From positions 1 through 35,892 of the forward strand of contig CALUVG010000019.1 in NCBI GenBank assembly GCA_944324165.1: 35,892 bases of DNA. The letters are read 5' to 3'. This document shows, piece by piece, positions 16,315-22,701 of the stretch. Made by a program: the position numbers and the translations under genes. Source of the DNA: Candidatus Gastranaerophilales bacterium. Its GTDB lineage: Bacteria; Cyanobacteriota; Vampirovibrionia; Gastranaerophilales; Gastranaerophilaceae. Numbering within the stretch: position 1 is the first letter of the stretch; each line of letters opens with the position of its first letter. A model generated the notes under the pieces. It saw only the letters and a program-made list of their open reading frames with translations. It had not been told where the DNA came from and ran no database searches.

Positions 16315-17454
16315 ATGCATTCAAAAAAATATCGTTTTTCGGCAAAACTACCTAAAACTAAAGAGGTTAATAATAAGAAGGATTCTATTTTCATAACTAC
16401 TTACAGTAAAATAGCTTTTACTTTGGCGGAGGTGCTAATCACCCTTGCGGTAATCGGCGTAGTGGCAGCGATAACAATCCCTTCATTAGTGAAGAACTAC
16501 AACGAAAAGGCATGGGGCACAGCACAAGATGTGTTCACAAAACGTCTTGAAGTCGCAACGCGTCAGATGAATACAGAAGAAAAACTTGCAGGGTATTCAA
16601 ACACAATGGACTTTGTAAACGAATTGAAGAAATACATAAAAATAACAAGAGTATGTGACAACAGCAATATAACGAAATGTTTTAACAAAGAGGTGATTTG
16701 GAATGAAGGCGAAGACCCGATTGACATGTCAACAATCCGCAATGCGGCAAGCTTAGGACAAGATGACTGGGATACGGACACAGTTGCAGTTCAGTTTGCA
16801 AACGGTGTAAATGCAATAATTGCGTACAATCCAAACACAACACAGGAACCGTTTAATAACCAGTTTAGTGCAACCTCAAACAGCATGGCAATTCTATATG
16901 ATGTATCCGGAAACAAAAATCCAAATACGAATGGTAAGGATATCGGTAAAATAAACGTAGAAAATCTTGCAGGCGTAACGGGTTGTATGATAGATCCAGA
17001 TTTAGTAGGCGGCATGTGTATAAGCCAGATATTAGGCCCACAAAATGGCGGATATAGTCCTATGACTTATGCAGAATGTACAGAGGCAAAGGATAAAGGC
17101 GAAATAGATGTGCAGTATTGCTACAACGGGAATGATTATTTTGCTGGAGCAGTGAAAGCATGCGGTGGAATTAGTAACATGCCAACAGAATCCCAATTAA
17201 CGGCATTGGCAAACTATGTATACAACAGAGCTGACCTTACAAGTAGTAATACAAGCGGCTTAACATTAGACACAACCAAAGCCTCTCAATTCCTCTCAGC
17301 CTCACCAGATTCAGGATGGTTCTATGTTTGGTCTGCGCAGGAGTATAATCAGTTCTTCGCGTACTACCGCTACTTTAGCTCTACCACCACGTACTGGCAC
17401 GACGTCAACGGCCGCAGCAACAGCAGCAGACTCGCGGTTTGCTTAGGTGACTAA
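16315..17454 (+). CDS. pilin-like protein with C-lectin-like, probably hypervariable C-terminus
   Basis: The 379-residue protein starts at ATG 16315 behind AAGGAGAA (16303-16310). Residues 35-51 (FTLAEVLITLAVIGVVA) form a type IV prepilin signal with cleavage expected after A34 and the conserved Glu at +5. A unique region of about 200 residues follows. The C-terminal ~120 residues (KACGGISNMPTESQLTALANYVYN, then FYVWSAQEY, then RLAVCLGD) resemble the DUF1566/FGE C-type-lectin-like fold. Codons 347-379 are striking: 23 of 33 end in C (TAC, AGC, AAC, CGC, ACC, CAC), unlike the neighbours. In the paralogue at 32074 the matching segment has about 6. This fits adenine-directed DGR mutagenesis of AAC-type template codons. 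Export and pilus or pseudopilus display are inferred. Confidence 0.85.
   Translation: MHSKKYRFSAKLPKTKEVNNKKDSIFITTYSKIAFTLAEVLITLAVIGVVAAITIPSLVKNYNEKAWGTAQDVFTKRLEVATRQMNTEEKLAGYSNTMDFVNELKKYIKITRVCDNSNITKCFNKEVIWNEGEDPIDMSTIRNAASLGQDDWDTDTVAVQFANGVNAIIAYNPNTTQEPFNNQFSATSNSMAILYDVSGNKNPNTNGKDIGKINVENLAGVTGCMIDPDLVGGMCISQILGPQNGGYSPMTYAECTEAKDKGEIDVQYCYNGNDYFAGAVKACGGISNMPTESQLTALANYVYNRADLTSSNTSGLTLDTTKASQFLSASPDSGWFYVWSAQEYNQFFAYYRYFSSTTTYWHDVNGRSNSSRLAVCLGD
17341..17453 (+). other. candidate DGR variable region
   Basis: From codon 343 to the stop the sequence is dominated by NNC codons and is GC-rich, while the gene body is AT-rich. It encodes the strand-loop part of the C-lectin-like fold. 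The invariant ends WSAQE and RLAVCLGD bracket variable positions. No template repeat or reverse transcriptase was found in the window, so this would be a remote variable repeat. Confidence 0.6.
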
Positions 17455-17484
17455 TTTTCAATTCCTAATTCCGCGCGATTTTTC

Positions 17485-17509
17485 CAGTAAGAGGCTATGC
17501 CTCTTGCTG
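17485..17509 (+). other. hairpin downstream of the candidate variable region
   Basis: cagtaagaggc (17485-17495) pairs with gcctcttgctg (17499-17509), 11 bp with one T-G pair and a 3-nt loop. It lies 31 nt after the stop codon and has no T-run. A DNA hairpin 3' of the variable repeat is known to promote DGR retrohoming in the Bordetella phage system. Confidence 0.65.
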
Positions 17510-17511
17510 AA

Positions 17512-17760
17512 GGCACTAGGGCACTAGGGGGCTAAGGCACTAAGGAAATAATAAAGACAATAAGACGTTAGGACGTTAAGACGCGTCTTGGATTTGCTCC
17601 ACGCTCACGGAGTCTCGCCTATTGTGCTTACGCACAAGCCGGCTCGTTCCGTTCGCTATCCGGACTCGCTCGCTCTGCTCACTCCGTCCGTCCGCAAATC
17701 CGCTAAGACGTTAAGTCCAATACATGAATCAGGCAATGTGGCATTCCCTGTTGCCTGATT
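17512..17760 (+). repeat. dispersed element copy C (short form) with octamer flank
   Basis: An octamer-periodic array (ggcactag, ggcactag, ggggctaa, ggcactaa) from 17512 leads into a core with ggatttgc at 17590-17597 and gcaaatcc at 17694-17701. The core is 112 bp, missing about 61 internal bases present in copies A and B. The tail gctaagacgttaagtcc and the hairpin aatcaggcaa / ttgcctgatt (17727-17760) follow. Confidence 0.85.
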
Positions 17761-17764
17761 TATA

Positions 17765-17875
17765 TAACAACAGTTCACGGTTCACTGGTCACAGTTCACT
17801 ACCTCTGTAACTTCTTACTGCCCTAGTGCCTTAGTAACTTAGTGCCTTTTCTGCATGCCCACCTTTCAATTGTCG
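17765..17875 (-). repeat. inverted partial copy of the element's left flank
   Basis: Read on the minus strand this segment carries aaaggtgggca, then aaaaggcactaagttactaag, then agttacagaggtagtgaac, then a gtgaac-type run. The first part matches the sequence at the mutL stop (35745-35775). The last part matches the 3' end of the LuxR-like gene and its downstream bases (about 10294-10345). It faces copy C in opposite orientation. Confidence 0.75.
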
Positions 17876-17922
17876 GCTTTACTAAGCAGATGTTTACGGC
17901 ATTTGTATGCAAACCCGCTGCC

Positions 17923-18078
17923 TTATTTATTGAGTTTTAATTTTCTTAGGGCTGAATTTAATAGGGCTTTTACAGTGTGATGGCTGATTGACAGTATATC
18001 TGCAATTTCCGAAATATTTTTCCCTGCCTTATGGTGGCTTAAAACAGTCTCTTCTGATTGTGTAATTTTAATATTCAT
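17923..18078 (-). CDS. 51-residue GerE-type HTH protein
   Basis: A short gene, easily missed. It reads MNIKITQSEETVLSHHKAG, then ISEIADILSISHHTVKALLNSALRKLKLNK and stop. This is the LuxR/GerE HTH pattern (sensing-free, single domain), close in layout to the protein at 10104-10304: both have an ExEx..L start, an IADxxSxSxHTVKA-type turn and a LRKL end. The ribosome site is weak (GAGAGA). Both small HTH genes border dispersed repeats. Whether it is a functional regulator or the remains of a longer LuxR protein cannot be told from sequence. Confidence 0.6.
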   Translation of the reverse strand: MNIKITQSEETVLSHHKAGKNISEIADILSISHHTVKALLNSALRKLKLNK

Positions 18079-18189
18079 TTGTTTGTTCTCTCTATATTAT
18101 TATTTTAATATAACCGAATACTACCCATTAGGCTATTAGCCAGATGGCTATATTTTAAATTGTATGTAGCGGGGCAAAGTAATAAATTA

Positions 18190-18720
18190 TTATTGTTTAT
18201 AAATCTGTTTTAGTACATAAATATCATTTTCACTTGGGATGGAAATGTTTTTTTGGTGCGGAACATACATGATATCGTCAATTTCAACACCGTGTCCCAG
18301 CCCGAGTGCGTGCCCGAATTCGTGCATTATTGCGCAATAGATGCTTAAATCTGAAGTTTCGCGTCCATAAGAGTTTGGCAGACCTATATCTATAGCGATT
18401 TTTTTTAAAGAAGTGCCTACAACGCTTAAATACTTACACATACCTTCGTACACTCGTCCAACCTTAACCCAATGGATAACAATGTCTGCCTCTTGTGCTT
18501 GAATAATTTTTTGAAATTGAACGGGTATGTTATTAGTTTTTAAAATGCTGTTCCATGATGTAATTGCTTTATCAATCATTGAGTACATCAAATCTTTGTT
18601 GTTTGCATTGCCGGCAATTGGAGTTACGAAAACTGTTATTAGGGGCTTATCCCATTTGCAAAGCTTGCCGCGAATGAGAGAGTTGTTTATATATTGGGTT
18701 ATGTTAGATGATACAGACAT
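18190..18720 (-). CDS. matrixin-like zinc metalloprotease
   Basis: The 176-residue protein has the metzincin zinc site HEFGHALGLGH (H133, E134, H137, H143) and a downstream Met-turn, DDIMYVPH (M151). The N-terminal part supplies the strands and helix usual for a compact matrixin catalytic domain (ITVFVTPI, DKAITSWNSIL, ADIVIHWVKVG). No prodomain, signal peptide or membrane segment is visible, so it would need an unusual export route or act inside the cell. No Shine-Dalgarno is evident before the ATG. It is divergent from the NFTG/ADP-ribosyltransferase unit; together they look effector-like. Substrate unknown. Confidence 0.8.
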   Translation of the reverse strand: MSVSSNITQYINNSLIRGKLCKWDKPLITVFVTPIAGNANNKDLMYSMIDKAITSWNSILKTNNIPVQFQKIIQAQEADIVIHWVKVGRVYEGMCKYLSVVGTSLKKIAIDIGLPNSYGRETSDLSIYCAIMHEFGHALGLGHGVEIDDIMYVPHQKNISIPSENDIYVLKQIYKQ

Positions 18721-18791
18721 AATTTTATAATATCAATAAAGCAAAATATTTTAATCATTTTATAAGTGTAAATTCGTATTATAGCATCACA

Positions 18792-18873
18792 TGTAACGAA
18801 ATGTAAAGATAAATTTAAAATAGCCAAAAACCCAGCTATAATCCTTCCTAGGATAGGATGCGGTGCGGGGAGT
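18792..18873 (+). promoter_or_regulatory. shared promoter module, copy 1
   Basis: The module comprises tgtaacgaaatgtaaa (18792-18807), a TATAAT -10 box exactly 45 nt further (18837-18842), two taggata units (from 18849) and a gcgggg-agt motif. The same elements with the same spacing recur at 20366-20456. The weak TTTAAA -35 suggests activator dependence. Confidence 0.6.
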
Positions 18874-18934
18874 AGCAATATTTTTTGAACTCATGTTTTT
18901 ATAAATACGTAGGTGAAAAACAGAAAGGTTAGAT

Positions 18935-19378
18935 ATGACATTAGAGGTAAACAAGATTAATTTGGCAGGAAATGTTAGTAATGTTTCAGGAGTAAACACA
19001 ACTAAAAAAGTACCGCATAACACAAATTTATTAAATCAAGATGCGCCGGTTGATACTGTTAATTTTACCGGTAAAAAAGAGATGTCTGATACTGAGAAAA
19101 AAGAGTTGATTCTTAAGGCAAGAACTAAAGCCTCAGGTTATGCTTTCTTTGGCAATCTATTTAGTACTGCTTATTATGGATTAAGATCAGATGATACTGT
19201 TGCGAAAAAGTATAATTTAGACCCTGTAGAAGATAAAAAATTAATTAAAAATATTAAAAAACAACAGGTATTGTGGACATTACCGGCATGTGTACCGGGC
19301 TTGGGACTTCTTCCTGGCGCAGTCGCTTATATTTATAACAAAAACTGTGACGCAGATGATATTGAATTAACTAAATAA
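18935..19378 (+). CDS. orphan NFTG protein with hydrophobic segments
   Basis: This 147-residue protein has no recognised family. Residues 42-46 are VNFTG, the peptide shared by several orphans here, preceded by a low-complexity Asn/Val/Thr-rich stretch. Two hydrophobic segments follow: ASGYAFFGNLFSTAYYGL (about 68-85) and VLWTLPACVPGLGLLPGAVAYIY (about 112-134), the second likely membrane-inserting. An AAAGG precedes the ATG. The next gene, an ADP-ribosyltransferase, begins 15 nt after its stop, so the two are probably co-expressed. A chaperone, immunity or pore role is conceivable but not shown. Confidence 0.65.
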   Translation: MTLEVNKINLAGNVSNVSGVNTTKKVPHNTNLLNQDAPVDTVNFTGKKEMSDTEKKELILKARTKASGYAFFGNLFSTAYYGLRSDDTVAKKYNLDPVEDKKLIKNIKKQQVLWTLPACVPGLGLLPGAVAYIYNKNCDADDIELTK

Positions 19379-19393
19379 AACAAATGCAGTAAT

Positions 19394-20305
19394 ATGAAAA
19401 TAAATGGCGTTAAATTGCAAAATTATCAGGTGCAGACAAATTCTCACAAGGATTTGCCTGCATTTGTTGAACAAAAAGAATTTAACATCCCGCAAGTACC
19501 TTTTTATGGTCTGCCGCTTGAAAAGATCAGCGGTAAGAGTGTTGATGCATTGCAAAATCTTGTTAATGAAATTGTAACTAATAATTTTAGTGATTATAGC
19601 ATTTCACGTATTAAGCAGGCGAAAGATGCTGTGAGATTTGACATAGGCGAACAGATTGAGGGATTTCGCGGATTATTTAGAACAAAGGCTTTAGCGTCAA
19701 AATATTCTGACGAGGATAATATTTATTTGTTGTCTGAGACCCGAAATAATCTTACAGGCAATATTTCTGTTTTTGATAAGGCACTTAACAAAATAAAGAC
19801 TTTCTCTAATAATGATATGACAGCACTGAAAGAATATAAATATAGTCCGGATCAATTTCATGAATACCTTAGGCATGGCAGAGTTAGAGGTATGCTAAGC
19901 CAAAAAGAATTAGATGATTTTATATCAACGATTGATAATCTGTTTATCAGCGATAATAAGGTTTATACTACCAAAAAACCAACAAAACTATACAGGGCGT
20001 TGCAACGGGATTTGAGTTCTGATGATATTGACCAATTGCGTCGTATCGGCGGAATTTTCACTGATAAATCTTTTGTTTCAACCTCAACAGATTTGGCTGT
20101 TGCAAAGCGTTTCAATGGCGGCAGCCCGATTTTAGAGATAAATGTACCCGCAGGGACAAAATATTTGGATATGGATAAACTGTTTAATATTCAAATGCGG
20201 CGGTGGCGTGAGGATGAATATTTATTAAACAGGGGCAGCAAGTTTAAGGTAACAGGTTTTGACGGCGAGAATAATATAATTAAGGTCGATTATTTGGCGG
20301 ACTGA
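19394..20305 (+). CDS. R-S-E class ADP-ribosyltransferase
   Basis: The C-terminal ~110 residues of this 303-residue protein carry the three marks of arginine-type/VIP2-like ADP-ribosyltransferases: KLYRAL (R201), FVSTSTD (S229-T-S231) and WREDEYLLNRGSKF (E273-x-E275, the ExE pair). The spacing and the final VTGFDGENNIIKVDYL strand fit the fold. Such enzymes move ADP-ribose from NAD to target proteins; many are secreted toxins, others are phage proteins. The N-terminal ~190 residues are helical and unrecognised, with VPFYG at 35-39, a variant of the shared [VI]xFxG peptide. No Sec signal is present. It is expressed with the upstream NFTG gene. Target unknown. Confidence 0.82.
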   Translation: MKINGVKLQNYQVQTNSHKDLPAFVEQKEFNIPQVPFYGLPLEKISGKSVDALQNLVNEIVTNNFSDYSISRIKQAKDAVRFDIGEQIEGFRGLFRTKALASKYSDEDNIYLLSETRNNLTGNISVFDKALNKIKTFSNNDMTALKEYKYSPDQFHEYLRHGRVRGMLSQKELDDFISTIDNLFISDNKVYTTKKPTKLYRALQRDLSSDDIDQLRRIGGIFTDKSFVSTSTDLAVAKRFNGGSPILEINVPAGTKYLDMDKLFNIQMRRWREDEYLLNRGSKFKVTGFDGENNIIKVDYLAD

Positions 20306-20365
20306 ACAATTTTACCAGATATTTTTAATAAGAAAAACAAAACGTATTCGCATTATTAGACCGAA

Positions 20366-20456
20366 TGTAACAAAATGTAAAAATGAATTTCAAATAGGCT
20401 GAAATCCAGATATACTGCCTCATAGGATAGGATAGGATAGGATAGGGCGGGGGAGT
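20366..20456 (+). promoter_or_regulatory. shared promoter module, copy 2, with ATAGG tandem repeat
   Basis: tgtaacaaaatgtaaa (20366-20381) and TATACT (20411-20416) are again 45 nt apart. Five tandem ATAGG units fill 20422-20446, then gcggggg-agt. Copy 1 has only two such units. The repeat lies in the 5' leader of the gene at 20545. Confidence 0.65.
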
Positions 20457-20544
20457 GTAAAGATTTTTCACTAATGTCCGATAATTAGAATATAAGTGGT
20501 TTCGAAAGCACAGTATGTAGTAATTTTAAAATGAGGACTAGACA

Positions 20545-21027
20545 ATGGTTGACAAATTAAATGGACCAAACAAAGCAAGCAATTATCCTATACATGATAG
20601 GATAGACCTAAAACAAACAGAAAAACCAAAAGATTCCACATCTTTATTTACAAAAGCAAGACAACATTTGGACGTTAATAAAAACGACAATAAAATTTAT
20701 AGTGGTAGTGAGGTTGACTGGTATTTAAGTGACAAGACAGGTGTAATTAACTACGAAGAAACACCGGATGGTACTATTACAACACCAAGAGGTTCCCACC
20801 CGAGTGATCTGCCTCAAGAAGTTATCGACAAAGAGAATGCAAAATATGAAAATTCCTTTCCTACAGGTAAAATGGTTAACATAGATGGTATTCCGCAAGA
20901 AATTGATCAAGGAAAAGTTGAATATGGCGGAACAAATCATTGGGAAGGTGGTATGGTTGATTATATCGGCGCAAAACATTTCGACAGTGGTATGGTTGAT
21001 TATAGCACACAAATTGATGTCGAATAG
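20545..21027 (+). CDS. orphan polar protein with GMVDY repeats
   Basis: The 160-residue protein is polar and has no recognised family. Its C-terminus contains repeated units built on GMVDY (EGGMVDYIGAKHF, then DSGMVDYSTQI) preceded by related KVEYGG and GKMVNI pieces. A DVNKNDNKIYSGSE stretch (about residues 43-56) loosely recalls a calcium-binding loop with one extra residue. No signal peptide or membrane segment is visible. It is driven by the same promoter module as the ADP-ribosyltransferase unit and has a bidirectional terminator just after it, so it probably belongs to the same regulon. Confidence 0.65.
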   Translation: MVDKLNGPNKASNYPIHDRIDLKQTEKPKDSTSLFTKARQHLDVNKNDNKIYSGSEVDWYLSDKTGVINYEETPDGTITTPRGSHPSDLPQEVIDKENAKYENSFPTGKMVNIDGIPQEIDQGKVEYGGTNHWEGGMVDYIGAKHFDSGMVDYSTQIDVE

Positions 21028-21050
21028 TTACTGTGAATAAACAATATTAT

Positions 21051-21089
21051 AAAATAATCTGATAAGTATTATACTTATCAGATTATTTT
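21051..21089. terminator. bidirectional terminator
   Basis: aaaataatctgataagt (21051-21067) pairs perfectly with acttatcagattatttt (21073-21089), 17 bp with a 5-nt loop, A-rich on one side and T-rich on the other. It serves the converging genes at 20545 and 21088. Confidence 0.9.
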
Positions 21090-21744
21090 ATATAGAAAGT
21101 TTTTCAAACAGATTTACATTTTCTGTTTTGCCGGTTGGTTTGGAGGTGATTAATGAATTTAATTTTTGCAAAGTTTGGATAACAGCAGTACGTGTTGTCC
21201 GCATTACTTCAATAAAATTCCCGCCTCCCATAGGCTTGAAACCAAGCTGCATGTATTTGCTAACTGTGTCATAAGGTCCGTTTTTTATCGCATCTATAGT
21301 AATTATATTTGCGCTGCTTTTTAAGAAGTCTTCAAAAGCGGTTTTAAAGAGAGTTTTGCCTGCCAGCGGCACTTTTTCTCTCTTTTTAACAGGCCATGTG
21401 CAGACACGTGTTATTTCATATTTATTGGAATTCGGCTCAAAGGTTATAATGCCGCAAGGTCTTTTGCCTTTTGCTAACAGATAAGATTTGTTTGCATTTG
21501 CGCCGGAAAGATTTATGGTCTCTTTTAGCATTGTGTACCACACTTCCATTTTTGCAGGCGGAATATTTGTTACATATTTTTCTAATTCAATATTTCTGTA
21601 CATCTGTTGTAAAAATGGCATGTCTTCTCTTGTTAATTCAAAAACTTTCAGGCGTGTTATTTTGTTGTCACGCGAAAGACAGCGGGTATTTAGAATATGT
21701 ATGCCGGCAAAGTTTATTTGATTTTTATTATTTGTAATTTGCAT
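21088..21744 (-). CDS. GNAT-like acyltransferase with INFAG N-terminus
   Basis: From ATG 21744 the protein has 218 residues. Its layout is that of a GNAT N-acetyltransferase: LKVFELTREDMPFLQQMYRN (first strand and helix), YLLAKGKRPCGIITFEPNS (central strands), EITRVCTWPVKKREKVPLAGKTLFKTAFEDF (the CoA-site strand/helix region, with a modified loop) and TVSKYMQLGFKPMGG (GNAT C-terminal motif). Residues 10-14 are INFAG, the shared N-terminal peptide. The frame continues 55 codons further upstream, but those overlap the divergent zinc-ribbon gene and are not GNAT-like. Substrate unknown; family call is moderate. Confidence 0.6.
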   Translation of the reverse strand: MQITNNKNQINFAGIHILNTRCLSRDNKITRLKVFELTREDMPFLQQMYRNIELEKYVTNIPPAKMEVWYTMLKETINLSGANANKSYLLAKGKRPCGIITFEPNSNKYEITRVCTWPVKKREKVPLAGKTLFKTAFEDFLKSSANIITIDAIKNGPYDTVSKYMQLGFKPMGGGNFIEVMRTTRTAVIQTLQKLNSLITSKPTGKTENVNLFEKLSI

Positions 21745-21833
21745 TTTTAATACCTGTTTTAAGGTAGAAAATTCCTGAATAAAAAAATTTGCATAATTAT
21801 TGACTTTTTTTTCAATATCATTAAAAGAAAAAT

Positions 21834-22214
21834 ATGATGATAATGGAGCTTTTAAAAAGAAACAGAGTATGTCAGCATGACAAAGTAACACCGGAAGTTG
21901 ATTTTGCATATTGTCCGGATTGCGGTGAATTAATCGAAAATCAGTGGTTCATTATGCGATGTGCCTGCTGCGGGGTTAAAGTCAGAGCAATGATTAAGAA
22001 TGGTGAAATTGTCGCAGAAGAAAAATTTTGTCACAACTGCGGCTCTTCAATTTATACGGTTGATAAAATAGATAAAATAAATTTCATAGATGTAAATTAT
22101 GCAGTACTTGTAAAAAAAGTAGTCACCCACGAAAGACCTGATATTACTCAAAGCTGGGTGGATCCTACGCAAAAAGCCAATGAGATACGCTTACTGCTGC
22201 AACAATACCAATAA
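21834..22214 (+). CDS. zinc-ribbon protein
   Basis: This 126-residue protein has three cysteine knuckles: CPDC (27-30), CACC (43-46) and CHNC (66-69), the pattern of a small zinc ribbon, followed by a C-terminal region of mixed character (NYAVLVKKVVTHERPDITQSW). A start at the ATG three codons later (MELLKRN) is also possible, as no clear ribosome site distinguishes them. Nucleic-acid or protein binding is plausible; nothing more specific can be said. Its last 50 nt overlap the 3' end of spmB on the other strand. Confidence 0.65.
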   Translation: MMIMELLKRNRVCQHDKVTPEVDFAYCPDCGELIENQWFIMRCACCGVKVRAMIKNGEIVAEEKFCHNCGSSIYTVDKIDKINFIDVNYAVLVKKVVTHERPDITQSWVDPTQKANEIRLLLQQYQ

Positions 22215-22701
22215 TATCAGCCAGAATTCCGACAAGAATTGCATAACGAAATTTTGTAATTCCTACTGCGCCAAAGTATACCGCCAGTACGTAGAAGGTT
22301 GTTTCGCTGCTGCCAAGCATTATGGCGGCAAGTTTTGTTGCATAGGCATCAGGTCCGAGGCTATGCGCTATGTCGGAAAATACGCCCAGTGCTGCAGAAC
22401 CAGATAGTGAACGCACTATCATAATCGGTAATGTATCTACCGGTATATGTAAATAATTCAAAACAGGCGCAAGTGCAGCCCCTGTCATCTCTATTACCCC
22501 TGATGCTCTTAGCATTGATATTGCAACGATTATTGCAACCAGATAAGGGATTATATTTACTGATATTTTAAATCCATCTTTTGCGCCGACCGTGAAAACT
22601 TCGTATATGGGAACTTTTTTAACTAATCCCATGGTTAGAATAAGTATTATAATAACCGGCAGTGCCCATAGAGAAATTATGTTCATAACGCTTTGAAACA
22701 T
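22165..22701 (-). CDS. spmB: SpmB-like nucleoside-recognition/Gate membrane protein
   Basis: The 178-residue membrane protein matches spore maturation protein B: it starts with hydrophobic SLWALPVIIILILTMGLVKKVPIYEVFTVGAKDGF, then IIPYLVAIIVAISMLRASGV, SLSGSAALGVFSDI and MLGSSETTFYVLAVYFGAVG. SpmA/SpmB belong to the Gate family. In Bacillus they are needed for spore-core dehydration, but they are widespread in non-sporulating bacteria, where the role is unclear. Its start overlaps the spmA stop by one base, so they form an operon. Its end overlaps the converging zinc-ribbon gene by 50 nt. Confidence 0.9.
   Translation of the reverse strand: MFQSVMNIISLWALPVIIILILTMGLVKKVPIYEVFTVGAKDGFKISVNIIPYLVAIIVAISMLRASGVIEMTGAALAPVLNYLHIPVDTLPIMIVRSLSGSAALGVFSDIAHSLGPDAYATKLAAIMLGSSETTFYVLAVYFGAVGITKFRYAILVGILADIIGIVAAVSVSHWLFA

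Noticed and set aside
17455..18189. DGR template repeat or reverse transcriptase near the variable region
   Set aside because: No near-copy of 17341-17453 and no reverse-transcriptase motif (such as a YxDD context) was found here or elsewhere in the window.
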